Of a stretch of DNA of 64,000 nt, positions 45,775-57,224 are shown one piece after another. The notes beneath the pieces are model-generated. The model had not been told where the DNA came from and did no database searches. It was given only the letters and a program-made list of their open reading frames with translations. Each line of letters starts with the position of its first letter. Position 1 is the first letter of the stretch. Both the position numbers and the translations under genes were made by a program. Source of the DNA: VRUE01 sp963762205 (GTDB lineage Bacteria; Actinomycetota; Thermoleophilia; Solirubrobacterales; 70-9); the NCBI GenBank assembly GCA_963762205.1, contig CAVXJZ010000006.1, forward strand, positions 62,001 through 126,000, given 5' to 3'.

Positions 45775-45799
45775 AGTGAGTTGCGGCAGACTGCCGCCC

Positions 45800-47249
45800 G
45801 TGAACTTCATCGAGGAAGTGGTCGAACGGTTCGCTTCGGCGCGCCCGGCGCTGATCGAGGTCGCCGCCGACGGCAGCCGGCGCGTCCACCACTTCGGCGA
45901 GCTGTTCGCCCGCTCCGCCGGCCTCTCCGGCGCCTTCGCCGCCCGCGGCGTGCGCCGCGGCGACGTGGTGATGACGCTGGTCGGCAGCCGCCCCGAGTGG
46001 GTGCTGGCGATGCTCGCCTGCTGGCGGATGGGCGCCGTCGCGCTGCCCTGCAACCCGCAGCTGCGCCGCAAGGACCTCGAGCACCGGGCGCGGGTCGCCG
46101 ACCCGAGGCTGGCGGTCGGCGAGGCCCGCTACCTGGGGGAACTCCCCGACGGGATCCCCTACATGGACATGGACGACCTGGCGCGCGTCCTCGACGAGGA
46201 TCGCGACCAGGAGGCGCCGGCGGCGATCGTCGACCTCACCCCCGCCGACCCGGCGGCGATCGTCTTCACCTCGGGCACGACCGGCGACCCCCGCGGGGTC
46301 CTCTACCCGCAGCGCTACCTCGCCGGCCAGCGCCTGCAGGCGGAGCACTGGTTCGGCGCGGACGACGGCGACGTCGCCTGGTGCACGGCGGCGCCGGGCT
46401 GGTCGAAGTCGACGCGCAACGCCTTCATCGCCCCCTGGGTGCAGGGCGCCGTGGCCGTTCTCCACGACGGCCGCTTCGACCCTGCCGAGCGGCTGCGCCT
46501 CTGCGAGGAGCTGGGCGTCACGGTGCTCTGCCAGGCGCCGACCGAGTACCGGATGATGGCCAAGCGGGGGGAGCTCGCGCCGGTCCCCGGCCTGCGCCGG
46601 ATCGTCTCCGCCGGCGAGCCGATCGAGCCGGAGACGATCCGCCTCTTCAGGGACCGGCTCGGGCTGGCGATCGGCGACGGTTACGGACAGACCGAGACCG
46701 GCGCGATCACCGGGGTCCGCCCCGGCGAGGACGATCCCGAGCACTGACGGCTCGATGGGCCGGCCGCTGCCCGGCCTCGAGACGCGGGTCGTCGAGGGCG
46801 AGCTGCAGCTGCGGGCCGCCTCCTCGCCCACCTTCTTCGACCGCTACCTGGACGGCTCCAGCTTCGACGGCGAGTGGTGGGCGACCGGGGACCGGGTGCG
46901 CGAGGACGAGGCGGGGCATCTCTGGTTCGAGGGCCGCAACGACGACCTGATCCTCTCCTCCGGCTACCGGATCGGGCCCTTCGAGGTGGAGTCGGCACTG
47001 GTCTCGCACCCGGCCGTGGCCGAGGCCGCGGCGGTCGCCGCGCCCGACCCCGAGCGCGGCTCGATCGTTCGCGCGATCGTCGTCCTGCACGACGGGAGCG
47101 CCCCCTCCAAGCAGCTCGCCGGCGAGCTGCAGGCACACGTCAAATCGCAGACCGCCCCCTACAAGTACCCGCGCATCGTCGAGTTCGCCGAGGAGCTGCC
47201 GAAGACCAGCAGCGGCAAGATCAGGCGGGCCCAGCTGCGCGGCCAGTAG
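45800..47249 (+). CDS. AMP-forming acyl-CoA synthetase/ligase (one frameshift)
   Basis: The corrected length is about 483 residues. The start is the GTG at 45800 (MNFIEEVVERFASARPALIE). The adenylation motifs are IVFTSGTTGDPRGVLYPQRY (A3 P-loop), DGYGQTETGAITGVRPGEDD (A5), GEWWATGDRVREDEAGHLWF (A7), GRNDDLILSSGYRIGPFEVE (A8) and LPKTSSGKIRRAQLRG (A10 Lys). A base change near 46745 puts a TGA after EDDPEH; the remainder reads on in another frame from DGSMGRPLPGLETR. The enzyme activates a carboxylic acid through an acyl-adenylate to acyl-CoA. The aminotransferase 9 bases downstream suggests a shared pathway. Confidence 0.85.
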
Positions 47250-47258
47250 GCTGGAATC

Positions 47259-48623
47259 GTGGCGGAGATCGACCGCACCCGGATCGCGTCGCTGACCGAG
47301 GAACAGCAGGAGCGGTTCCGCAACAGGACCGGGCGCTCGGCCGAGACCTTCGCCCGCGCGGTCAGGTCGATGCCCGGCGGCGTCCCCTCCTCGTTCCAGG
47401 AAAACGACCCCTGGCCGGTCTACATCGACCGTGGCGAGGGGAGCCGGGTCTGGGACGTGGACGGCAACGAGTACGTCGACTTCCACAACGGCTTCGGCGT
47501 GATGTGCATCGGCCACGCCAACCCGACGGTCGGCGCGGCGGTGAAGGCGCAGATCGACCGCGGAACCCACTTCGCCGCGCCCACCGACGGCTCGATCGCC
47601 GTCTCGGAGGAGCTCGTGCGGCGCTTCGGCCTGCCCCAGTGGCGCTTCAACAACTCGGGCACCGAGGCGACGATGGACGCCGTCCACCTCGCCCGCGGCG
47701 CCACCGGCCGCGACACCCTGCTCAAGATCGAGGGCTCCTACCACGGCCACCACGACTCGGTGATGGTCTCCGTCTACCCGCAGCTGGAGGCGCTCGGCGC
47801 CCGCGACGACCCGGTCAGCGTCCCCTACGGCGGCGGCACCCCGCGGGCACTGACCGAGCTGACCCGCGCCGTCCCCTTCAACGACGCGGACGCCCTCGAG
47901 AGCGTGCTCGAGAAGATCGGCGACCAGGTGGCCGGCCTGATCATGGAGCCGGCGATGATGAACATCAACATCATCCCGCCCCGCGAGGGCTACCTGCAGC
48001 GCGTCCGCGAGCTGACCACGGCGCACGGGGTGAAGCTGATCTTCGACGAGGTCAAGACCGGCTGCACGATCGCCGCCGGCGGCGCCACGGAGCGCTTCGG
48101 GGTCGTCCCGGACATGATCACCCTCGCCAAGGCCAGCTGCGGCGGCTACCCCGGTGGAGCGATCGGTATGGGCGAGGAGCTCGCCGCGATCGTCACCGAC
48201 GGCACGGTCAAGCAGTACGGCACCTTCAACGGCAACCCGCTGGTGATGGCGGCAGCCGAGGCGACGCTCACCGAAGTCCTCGTCGACGGCGTCTACACGG
48301 AGCTGGAGGCGAGCAACCGGGCGCTGCTCGACGGCTGTCAGGAAATCGTCGACGGCTACGACCTTCCCGCCTACACCGAGGGCCTGGGCGCCAAGGGCTG
48401 CGTCATCTTCTCGCCGGAGCGGATGTACGAGTACCGCGACTACCTGACCGACGTCGACGACGACCTCTCGACCCTGGCCTGGCTCTACCACATGAACCAC
48501 GGCATCTTCATGACCCCGGGAACCGAGGAGGAGTGGACGCTCTCGATCGCCCACACCGACGAGGACCGGCGGCGCTACCTCGACGCCTTCGAGGCCTTCG
48601 CCAAGGACGTCACCGGTGACTGA
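47259..48623 (+). CDS. Class III PLP-dependent aminotransferase, GSA-aminomutase-like
   Basis: This protein has 454 residues and starts at a GTG. Landmarks are RAVRSMPGGVPSSFQENDPW, VWDVDGNEYVDFHNGFGVMC, RFNNSGTEATMDAVHLARGA, KIEGSYHGHHDSVMVSVYPQ, LIMEPAMMNINIIPPREGYL, LIFDEVKTGCTIAAGGATE (PLP Asp), DMITLAKASCGGYPGGAIGM (PLP Lys) and YGTFNGNPLVMAAAEATL. The layout follows glutamate-1-semialdehyde 2,1-aminomutase, but the setting (CoA ligase upstream, SnoaL-like gene overlapping downstream) argues for an amine-transfer step in catabolism or secondary metabolism rather than heme synthesis. The substrate is unknown. Confidence 0.88.
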   Translation: MAEIDRTRIASLTEEQQERFRNRTGRSAETFARAVRSMPGGVPSSFQENDPWPVYIDRGEGSRVWDVDGNEYVDFHNGFGVMCIGHANPTVGAAVKAQIDRGTHFAAPTDGSIAVSEELVRRFGLPQWRFNNSGTEATMDAVHLARGATGRDTLLKIEGSYHGHHDSVMVSVYPQLEALGARDDPVSVPYGGGTPRALTELTRAVPFNDADALESVLEKIGDQVAGLIMEPAMMNINIIPPREGYLQRVRELTTAHGVKLIFDEVKTGCTIAAGGATERFGVVPDMITLAKASCGGYPGGAIGMGEELAAIVTDGTVKQYGTFNGNPLVMAAAEATLTEVLVDGVYTELEASNRALLDGCQEIVDGYDLPAYTEGLGAKGCVIFSPERMYEYRDYLTDVDDDLSTLAWLYHMNHGIFMTPGTEEEWTLSIAHTDEDRRRYLDAFEAFAKDVTGD

Positions 48624-49104
48624 GCCGGCCGAGGTCGCAAGGTCCTACTTCCGGGCCGTCGCCGACCGCGACGCCGAGGCGATGGCGGCGCACTGGGAGC
48701 CGGGCGGCATCGACGAGCTGCACGGCCTCGCCTCGCTGCGGGCGCCGGAGCAGGTCCGCGACTGGTTCGCGAACACCTTCACGGCGCTGCCCGACTTCCG
48801 GATGGAGGTCGTCGACCTGGTGGCGACGGGCGAGAAGGTCGCCGTCCGCTGGCACCTGACCGGCACCTTCGACGGCGACGCGAGGTTCGAGGGGATGGTC
48901 GCGAACGGCGCCAGGGTCGACATCACCGGCTGCGACATGCTGACCGTCCGCGACGGCCGGATCCAGCACAACGACGCCTACATGAACGGTGCCCAGATGG
49001 CGCGCCAGCTCGGCGCGCTGCCGCCACAGGGCTCGGCCCCGGAACGGGCGATGACCGCCGCCCTGAACCTGAAGACGCGGGTCGCCCGGCTTCTAGGCCG
49101 CTAG
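48616..49104 (+). CDS. SnoaL-like (NTF2-fold) polyketide-cyclase/ester-cyclase family protein
   Basis: This protein has 162 residues. The GTG start overlaps the aminotransferase stop by 8 bases. The cone-shaped NTF2 fold is visible in EVARSYFRAVADRDAEAMAA, HWEPGGIDELHGLASLRAPE, VRDWFANTFTALPDFRMEVV, KVAVRWHLTGTFDG and ITGCDMLTVRDGRIQHNDAY. His and Asp residues in these stretches commonly line the pocket of SnoaL hydrolases/isomerases. Family members act on many small molecules or only bind them. Coupling to the aminotransferase suggests a step on the same compound. It ends 12 bases into the opposite-strand GGDEF-EAL gene. Confidence 0.8.
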   Translation: MTEPAEVARSYFRAVADRDAEAMAAHWEPGGIDELHGLASLRAPEQVRDWFANTFTALPDFRMEVVDLVATGEKVAVRWHLTGTFDGDARFEGMVANGARVDITGCDMLTVRDGRIQHNDAYMNGAQMARQLGALPPQGSAPERAMTAALNLKTRVARLLGR

Positions 49105-50499
49105 GCCCTCGGCGATCGCCACCGGCCGGCCGAGGTGGAAGCCCTGAGCCATGTCGACGCCGTACTCGCGCAGCAGCTGCGCCGTCGCGTCGTCCTCGAC
49201 GTACTCGGCGATCGTCGTCTTGCCGAGGCCGCGGGCGATCTGCACGATCGCCTGGACGGTGAGCTGGTCGGCGTCGCTGCGCGCCATGTCCTGGATGAAG
49301 CTGCCGTCGATCTTGATCAGGTCGAAGGGCATCTGCTTGAGGTGGTGGAAGGGCCCGAAGCCGGCGCCGTAGTCGTCGATCGCGACCTGGCAGCCGAACT
49401 CCGCCAGGCGGTCGGCGAAACCGCCGACCTTGGCGTAGTCGTTGATCCTCGCCGTGGCGGTGATCTCGAACGTGCAGCGTGAGGGGTCGGCGTCGCCTTC
49501 GTCGAGCCGGCGCTCGATGAACTCGAGCACCGAGATGTCGGCGATCGAGGCGCCGGAGAGGTTGACGTGGAGCGAGACGGGATCGCCCTCGCGCTCACGC
49601 CTGCCGAGCACCTCCAGCGCCTGCCCCACGACCCAGCGATCGAGCTCCTGGATCATCCCCGAGCGCTCCGCCGCCTCGATGAAGGACGAGGCGGTGAGCA
49701 GCCGGCCGTCGCCGTCGGTCATCCGCAGCAGCAGCTCGTAGCGCTCGATGCCGCCAGAGGCGAGGCTGCGGATCGGCTGGGTATGGAGGCTGAGCCGGTC
49801 GTGGGTGAGCGCGTCGCGGATTCGGGCGGTGGTCGTCTGGTGGCGGCGGCCCTGCCGCTCTGAGTCCCCCGGGTCGCGGAAGAGCGCGATCCGGTCGCGC
49901 CCGTCGTCCTTGGCCCTGTACATCGCCTGGTCGGCGGCGATCAGCACGGCCTCCGGGCCGATCTGGTCGCTGCCGAACATCGCGATGCCGACGCTGATCG
50001 TCACCGGGTCGGCCTCCGGGGACGGCCTGGCGCCCTCCGCGACCTGGGCACGCAGGGCCTCGCCGAGCTGCAGGGCGCCTTCGACGTCGGTCTGCGGCAT
50101 CAGCACCGCGAGCTCGTCGCCGGAGAGGCGGGCGACGATGTCGGTCGCCCTCACCCGTTCGCGCAGGATCTTCGCGATATCCCGGATCAGGTTGTCGCCG
50201 GCGTGGTGGCCGAAGCTGTCGTTGACCGCCTTGAGGCCGTCGATGTCGATGATCATCACCGCGCCCTGGCCGCCGTAGCGGGCGCTGAAGGAGACGTAGC
50301 CGTCGAGCTCCGCGCGGAAGCGGCGCCTGTCGAGGAGGCCGGTGAGCGAGTCGTGGTCGGCCAGATAGCGCAACTCGGCCTCGGTCTTCTCGGCGCGCGC
50401 GAGCGCGCCGAGGATGACCTCGCGGTCCTCGGCCTCGAGCTTCTCGAGCACAGCCTCGATCGCCGGCTCGCTCTGTGAGAGAAGTCTGTCCCCAGGCAT
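49093..50499 (-). CDS. GGDEF-EAL protein with degenerate motifs
   Basis: This protein has 468 residues, with no membrane segment or sensor domain beyond a short N-terminal coiled stretch (EKLEAEDREVILGALARAEK). The GGDEF domain runs from DHDSLTGLLDRRRFRAELDG through DGLKAVNDSFGHHAGDNLIR to ARLSGDELAVLMP, so the signature is SGDEL. The EAL domain reads YELLLRM in place of EAL, VNLSGASIAD, FEITATARI (second Glu missing), IDDYGAG, KIDGSFIQD, AEYVEDDATA and GFHLGRPVA. Several catalytic residues for cyclase and phosphodiesterase work are changed, so it may sense or bind c-di-GMP rather than turn it over. The ATG at 50499 has only a weak ribosome-binding site. Confidence 0.9.
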   Translation of the reverse strand: MPGDRLLSQSEPAIEAVLEKLEAEDREVILGALARAEKTEAELRYLADHDSLTGLLDRRRFRAELDGYVSFSARYGGQGAVMIIDIDGLKAVNDSFGHHAGDNLIRDIAKILRERVRATDIVARLSGDELAVLMPQTDVEGALQLGEALRAQVAEGARPSPEADPVTISVGIAMFGSDQIGPEAVLIAADQAMYRAKDDGRDRIALFRDPGDSERQGRRHQTTTARIRDALTHDRLSLHTQPIRSLASGGIERYELLLRMTDGDGRLLTASSFIEAAERSGMIQELDRWVVGQALEVLGRREREGDPVSLHVNLSGASIADISVLEFIERRLDEGDADPSRCTFEITATARINDYAKVGGFADRLAEFGCQVAIDDYGAGFGPFHHLKQMPFDLIKIDGSFIQDMARSDADQLTVQAIVQIARGLGKTTIAEYVEDDATAQLLREYGVDMAQGFHLGRPVAIAEGLAA

Positions 50500-50607
50500 C
50501 CACGGAACGTAGACCCTGCGGCTCCTCCGTGGCGCATGCAGCAACGCATTCGATCGATCTCGTCCCACTTTCGCTGACCCGCGACGAACGAAAAGTAGGC
50601 TGCGGGA

Positions 50608-52590
<1,983 letters not shown>

Positions 52591-52606
52591 TAAGCATCCG
52601 CTCCCG

Positions 52607-55081
52607 ATGAACGGCTCAATCTTCACCTTCGCCGCCGGCCGCCGCGCCAAGTGGATCATCTTCGCGGTCTGGTTCGCGGCGATCTTCATCGCCACCGGGC
52701 CCGCCGACCTGATGACGAAGTTCGAAGACGCCGAAAGCAACGAGGCGACCTCCTACCTGCCCGGCAGCGCCGAATCGACCAAGGCCCTGAAGGCGACCGA
52801 GTCGCTGCAGAAGGGCGAAATCGCCCCGGCGGTGATCATCTACCGCCGCGACTCCGGGCTGACCGCCGCCGACCGCCGAACGATCGCCGCCGACGTCGGC
52901 GCGATGACCGAGGAGCGCTTCCCCGGCGTCGTCCCCGACGGCGCGACCGCCGCCTCCGGAGGCAGGCCGGCCGGCGAGGAGGGCCCGGCCGTCCCCGCGG
53001 GCCTGCCGCCCGGCTGCGGGACGCCGCGCACGGAGGTTCCCGGCCAGCCGGCCGACTACGCCCCCTTCGTCGGGCCCGTCTGCTCGAGCGACGGCAAGGC
53101 GGCGATCCTGACCGCCTACATCAAGGGGAACGGCGAGGGCGAACGGATCGTCGACCCGGTCAAGTACTGGCGCGAGCGGGTCTCCGACGGCGACGGCCTG
53201 CAGGCGAAGATCACCGGCGGCGCGGGCTTCTCGGCCGACGCGATCGAAGTCTTCGAAGGCATCAACGGCACCCTGCTGCTCGCCGCGGTCAGCCTCGTGA
53301 TCTTCCTGCTGATCGTCATCTACCGCTCGCCGATGTTCTTCCTGATCCCGCTGATCGCGGTGCTGTTCGCGGAGACGCTCTCGCGCTCGCTCGGCTACGG
53401 CCTGACCGAGCTCGGGGTGACCGTCAACGGCCAGTCGAGCTCGATCATGTCGGTCCTGGTCCTCGGCGCCGGCACCGACTACGCGCTGCTGCTCGTCTCC
53501 CGCTACCGCGAGGAGCTGCACCACTCGGTCGACAAGCACGAGGCGATGCGCACGGCGCTCGCCTCCGCCGGGCCGGCGATCTTCGCATCGGCGGCCACCG
53601 TGATCGCCGCCCTGCTCTGCCTGACGATCGCCAGGGTCAACGGCACCGCCGGGCTGGGCCCGATCGCCGCGATGGGGATCGCCTGCGCGGCGCTCTCGAT
53701 GCTGACCCTGCTGCCCGCCCTGCTGACGATCTTCGGGCGGCGCGCCTTCTGGCCCTTCGTCCCCCACACGCCGGAGACGGCGCCCGGCGCCGAGCAGATC
53801 CCGGAGCGGGCGCGCGCCGGCTTCCTCGAGGGGCCCGGGCTCGCCGCTCTGGCGAAAGTCGCGATCGCCTCGCTCGTCGTGCTCGTGCTGCTGCCATTGG
53901 TCCTGGTCAACTGGGTCCTCAGGATGCTCAGCCGCAGGCGGATCCCGTCGCTGATCGTGGGCCCGCTCGACCGCCGCTTCTTCACGCCCTACGAGGTGCG
54001 CCGCCGCCGGCGCGAGCGGGCCGCCGACGCCACCCACGGGGTCTGGGCCGGGCTGGGCGCGCGGATCGCCGGCTCGCCGCGGCGGGTCATGCTCGGCTCG
54101 ATCGCGGTGCTGCTGATCCTCTGCAGCGGCCTCGCGTTCTTCTCGACCGAACTGACCAGCGAAGACACCTACCGCGACGAAGTCGAATCGGTCGAAGGCC
54201 AGAACCTGGTCAACAGGAGCTTCCCGGCCGGGACGACGGGGCTGACCGACGTCGTCGTGCCCGGGCGCGGCGACGTGGCCGCGGTCAGGGCCGCCGTCGC
54301 CGAGGTCGACGGGGTCGAGGCTGTCTCAGGGCCGGTTGCCGCCGGGGCGCCGGGGGTCCTCGTCCAGGCGACGCTCGAACCGAACCCCTACTCGACCGAG
54401 GCGTTCGACCTGATCGAGCCGATCCGCAGGGCGGCGCACTCCGCCGTGCCCGCGGCGCTCGTCGGCGGGCCGACCGCGGTCGAATTCGACGTCCGCGACG
54501 CGGCCGGCTGGGACTCGATCGTGATCCCGCCGATCATCCTGCTCGTCGTCTTCCTGATCCTGGTCGGCCTGCTGCGCGCCGTGGTCGCGCCGCTGGTCCT
54601 GATCGGCACCGTGATCCTCAGCTTCCTGGCGGCGCTCGGCGTCGGCTACTTCGCCTTCGAGTTCATCTTCGACTTCCCCGGCTCGGACCCCTCGCTGCCG
54701 CTCTTCGCCTTCGTCTTCCTGGTCGCGCTGGGGGTCGACTACAACATCTTCCTGATCGCCCGCGCCCGCGAGGAAACGATCCGGCACGGCTCCGCAAAGG
54801 GGATCCTGCGCGCCCTCGCGGTGACCGGCGCGGTGATCACCAGCGCCGGCATCGTCCTCGCCGGCACCTTCTCGGTGCTCGCCGTGCTGCCGCTCACCTT
54901 CCTCACCGAGCTCGGCTTCGTCGTCGCCTTCGGCGTCCTGCTCGACACCTTCCTGGTGCGCAGCGTCCTCGTCCCTGCGATCGCGCTCAGCCTCGGCGAC
55001 CGCTTCTGGTGGCCCTCGTCGATCGCCGAGCCCGGCGACCCCGCGGCCGCCCCGGCCCCGGCCGCCTCAGAGAACCGGTAG
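52607..55081 (+). CDS. MMPL/RND family transporter
   Basis: This protein has 824 residues with two similar halves. Helix 1 is KWIIFAVWFAAIFIATGPAD. A large periplasmic-type domain follows (ATSYLPGSAESTKALKATES). Helices 2-6 include LLLAAVSLVIFLLIVIYRSP and VLVLGAGTDYALLLVSRYRE (relay Asp). After a cytoplasmic loop with a hydrophobic segment (KVAIASLVVLVLLPLVLVNW), the second half repeats the plan, ending AFVFLVALGVDYNIFLIARA and EETIRHGSAKGILRALAVTG. It exports lipids or hydrophobic compounds. It is distinct in sequence from the MMPL gene at 43.5 kb and is not paired with a regulator. The end overlaps glnA (opposite strand) by 15 bases. Confidence 0.93.
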   Translation: MNGSIFTFAAGRRAKWIIFAVWFAAIFIATGPADLMTKFEDAESNEATSYLPGSAESTKALKATESLQKGEIAPAVIIYRRDSGLTAADRRTIAADVGAMTEERFPGVVPDGATAASGGRPAGEEGPAVPAGLPPGCGTPRTEVPGQPADYAPFVGPVCSSDGKAAILTAYIKGNGEGERIVDPVKYWRERVSDGDGLQAKITGGAGFSADAIEVFEGINGTLLLAAVSLVIFLLIVIYRSPMFFLIPLIAVLFAETLSRSLGYGLTELGVTVNGQSSSIMSVLVLGAGTDYALLLVSRYREELHHSVDKHEAMRTALASAGPAIFASAATVIAALLCLTIARVNGTAGLGPIAAMGIACAALSMLTLLPALLTIFGRRAFWPFVPHTPETAPGAEQIPERARAGFLEGPGLAALAKVAIASLVVLVLLPLVLVNWVLRMLSRRRIPSLIVGPLDRRFFTPYEVRRRRRERAADATHGVWAGLGARIAGSPRRVMLGSIAVLLILCSGLAFFSTELTSEDTYRDEVESVEGQNLVNRSFPAGTTGLTDVVVPGRGDVAAVRAAVAEVDGVEAVSGPVAAGAPGVLVQATLEPNPYSTEAFDLIEPIRRAAHSAVPAALVGGPTAVEFDVRDAAGWDSIVIPPIILLVVFLILVGLLRAVVAPLVLIGTVILSFLAALGVGYFAFEFIFDFPGSDPSLPLFAFVFLVALGVDYNIFLIARAREETIRHGSAKGILRALAVTGAVITSAGIVLAGTFSVLAVLPLTFLTELGFVVAFGVLLDTFLVRSVLVPAIALSLGDRFWWPSSIAEPGDPAAAPAPAASENR

Positions 55082-56419
55082 GAAGTTCTCGATCTCGTAC
55101 GGGGTGACCTGGACGCGGTAGTCGTCCCACTCCTGCCGCTTGATCTCGACGAAGCGGCGGAAGGTGTGCTCGCCGAGGGTGCGCAGCACGAGCTCGGAGT
55201 CGGCGGCGACCTCGATCGCCTCGCCGAGCGTCGCCGGCAGCTGCTCGATCCCCTGGTGGGAGAGCTCCTCCGGCGAGAGGTGGTAGAGGTTCTGCTCCAT
55301 CGGCTCGGGCAGCTCGTAGCCCTTCTCGATCCCCTCGAGCCCCGCCTGCAGCATGCCGGCGAAGCAGAGGTAGGGGTTGCAGGCCGGGTCGGGGCAGCGC
55401 AGCTCGGCCCGGGTCGCCCCTTCCTTGCCGGGGTGGTAGAGCGGCACCCGGATCAGCGCCGAGCGGTTGCGCCGCGACCAGGCCAGGTAGACCGGCGCCT
55501 CGTAGCCGGGGACGAGGCGCTTGTAGGAGTTCACCCACTGGGCGAAGAGGGGCGCGATCTCGCGGGCGTGCTTGAGCTGCCCGGCGATGAAGGCCTTCGC
55601 CGTCGGCGAGAGGAAGTACTGGTCGTCGGCGTCGAAGAAGGCGTTCCTGCCGTCCGTGGTCAGCGACTGGTGGACGTGCATCCCGGAGCCGTTCTCGCCG
55701 AACAGAGGCTTCGGCATGAAGGTCGCGTGCCAGCCGTATTTCATCGCGTACTCCTTGACGACGATGCGATAGGTCATGCAGTCGTCGGCCATCTCGAGCG
55801 CGTTCTTGTAGCGCATGTCGACCTCGTGCTGGGAGGGGCCGACCTCGTGATGGGTGTACTCGACGTGGATCCCCATCTTCTCCAGGGCCAGGACGGTGTC
55901 GCGGCGCACGTCGGAGCCGGCGTCGAGGGTGGTCAGGTCGAAGTAGCCGCCCTCGTCGAGGACCTCGGGCACGCCGCCCTCGGGTTTGGCCGAGCGGAAG
56001 TAGAAGAACTCGAGCTCCGGGCCGACGTTGTAGGCGTCGAAGCCGAGCTCCTCGGCGCGCTTCAGGGCCCGGCGCAGGATCCAGCGCGGATCGCCCTCGT
56101 AGGCCTCTCCGCCCGGGACGCGGATGTCGCAGAACATGCGGGCGACGGCGTTCTCGGCCTCCGGGCGCCAGGGGATCAGGTCGAAGGTGGAGGGATCGGG
56201 CATCGCGATCATGTCCGACTCCTCGATCGGGTTGAAGCCGGTGATCGAGGAGCCGTCGAAGCCCATGCCGCCGTCGAACGCGTCCTCGAGCTCGGCGGCG
56301 TTGATCGAGAAGCTCTTCAACTGGCCGAGGACGTCGGTGAACCAGAGCCGCACGAAGCGGACGTCGTTCTCCCGAACCATCTCGACGACGTCAGCCGCGC
56401 TCTTCGGTTGCTCTGCCAT
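55067..56419 (-). CDS. glnA: Glutamine synthetase, type I-alpha
   Basis: The enzyme makes glutamine from glutamate, ammonia and ATP. It has 450 residues, the size of the alpha type. Motifs are MGFDGSSITGFNPIEESDMI, VGPELEFFYFRSAKPEGG, HHEVGPSQHEVDMRYKNALE, KPLFGENGSGMHVHQSLTTD, NSYKRLVPGYEAPVYLAWSR and NRSALIRVPLYH. The stretch aligned with the adenylylation loop reads EQNLYHLSPEELSHQGIEQL, and the C-terminus (LPATLGEAIE, EWDDYRVQVTPYEIENF) is of the alpha type, which is normally not adenylylated. The Arg that gives feedback inhibition in Bacillus (GFVRIEESDM) is Pro here (GFNPIEESDM). A GGAGGT lies just upstream of the ATG. Confidence 0.96.
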   Translation of the reverse strand: MAEQPKSAADVVEMVRENDVRFVRLWFTDVLGQLKSFSINAAELEDAFDGGMGFDGSSITGFNPIEESDMIAMPDPSTFDLIPWRPEAENAVARMFCDIRVPGGEAYEGDPRWILRRALKRAEELGFDAYNVGPELEFFYFRSAKPEGGVPEVLDEGGYFDLTTLDAGSDVRRDTVLALEKMGIHVEYTHHEVGPSQHEVDMRYKNALEMADDCMTYRIVVKEYAMKYGWHATFMPKPLFGENGSGMHVHQSLTTDGRNAFFDADDQYFLSPTAKAFIAGQLKHAREIAPLFAQWVNSYKRLVPGYEAPVYLAWSRRNRSALIRVPLYHPGKEGATRAELRCPDPACNPYLCFAGMLQAGLEGIEKGYELPEPMEQNLYHLSPEELSHQGIEQLPATLGEAIEVAADSELVLRTLGEHTFRRFVEIKRQEWDDYRVQVTPYEIENFLPVL

Positions 56420-56550
56420 CCCGACCTCCTTGGATCATCTCTGCGAGGGGGCGCAACGATAGGCGAAGTGAACCGGCCAGGTGCAAATGCTCGTAGTACG
56501 GGGTAGAGAAGGACACCGGCCGGAGCTTGCAGCCGGGTCCGGAAAGCGGT

Positions 56551-56573
56551 ATAACTTACTTCCGGTAAGTTAT
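56551..56573. promoter_or_regulatory. ATAACTTAC-N5-GTAAGTTAT operator-like dyad
   Basis: This perfect 9-bp inverted repeat has a 5-base spacer. It lies 81-103 bases before the GTG of the CMD-like gene and about 130 bases from the divergent glnA start. The site has the size of a TetR-class operator. The AT-rich tract after it (56574-56600) could hold a promoter. Confidence 0.55.
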
Positions 56574-56653
56574 TGGCATAAAGTAAAGTAAAGGCTGCGT
56601 AAAGGCTTGATAAAGCCGGATGCGCCCTCTGAGAGCCGAAAGCAGGATGCGAA

Positions 56654-57220
56654 GTGACAGTTAAAACCGATGTGAGCAGGTTTCAGATCCACGACGAGTT
56701 GACGGCCCCTGACGACAGCGCCCCGCTGATCAAAACGATCCAGGCCTCCGGCGGCGCGGTGACCAAGTTCGTCGGCGTCCTGGCCGGGTCCCCGGCAGTG
56801 CTCCGCGCCTACACCAGGATGCGCTCCGAGCTTCGCAACGGCGTCCTTCCCCGGGCGACGCGCGAGCGAATCGCCCTGGCCGTCGCCGAGCATCGCGACG
56901 ACACCTACAGCATCGCCCAGCACGCCAAGTCGGCCCGGCGCGCGGGCCTCGGCCTCGACGAGGTCTCGAAAGCGCGCAGCTTCGAGTCGGGCGACGCGAA
57001 GGAGGCGGCGATGCTGACCTACCTGAGGGCGACGCTCGAGGCGAACGGCCATCCCCCCCACCACCTCCACGAGGAGGCGCTGGAGATCGGCTGGAGCGAA
57101 GAGGAGATCCTCGAGGCGCTCGCCCACCTCGCCCTGAACGAGTTCCAGAGCCTGATCGCCGGGGCGGCGGCGCTGCCCAAAGACCAGGCGACGCCGCGGG
57201 TCCTGCCGAACGCGGCGTAA
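56654..57220 (+). CDS. Carboxymuconolactone decarboxylase (AhpD)-fold protein lacking CxxC
   Basis: This protein has 188 residues and starts at a GTG. The helical CMD fold shows in AVLRAYTRMRSELRNGVLPR, ATRERIALAVAEHRDDTYSI, AQHAKSARRAGLGLDEVSKA and EILEALAHLALNEFQSLIAG. In peroxidase-type members the motif is E-x-N-x-C-xx-C-xx-H. Here it is EHRDDTYSIAQH, so Ser and Ala replace both Cys while the Glu and His remain. A thiol peroxidase role is therefore unlikely; decarboxylase-like or binding roles remain. The palindrome upstream suggests regulation by a repressor encoded elsewhere. Confidence 0.85.
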   Translation: MTVKTDVSRFQIHDELTAPDDSAPLIKTIQASGGAVTKFVGVLAGSPAVLRAYTRMRSELRNGVLPRATRERIALAVAEHRDDTYSIAQHAKSARRAGLGLDEVSKARSFESGDAKEAAMLTYLRATLEANGHPPHHLHEEALEIGWSEEEILEALAHLALNEFQSLIAGAAALPKDQATPRVLPNAA

Positions 57221-57224
57221 GGGC

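Noticed and set aside
47259..48623. hemL for heme synthesis
   Set aside because: The fold fits, but the CoA ligase and SnoaL neighbours and the absence of other heme genes make the specific name unsafe.
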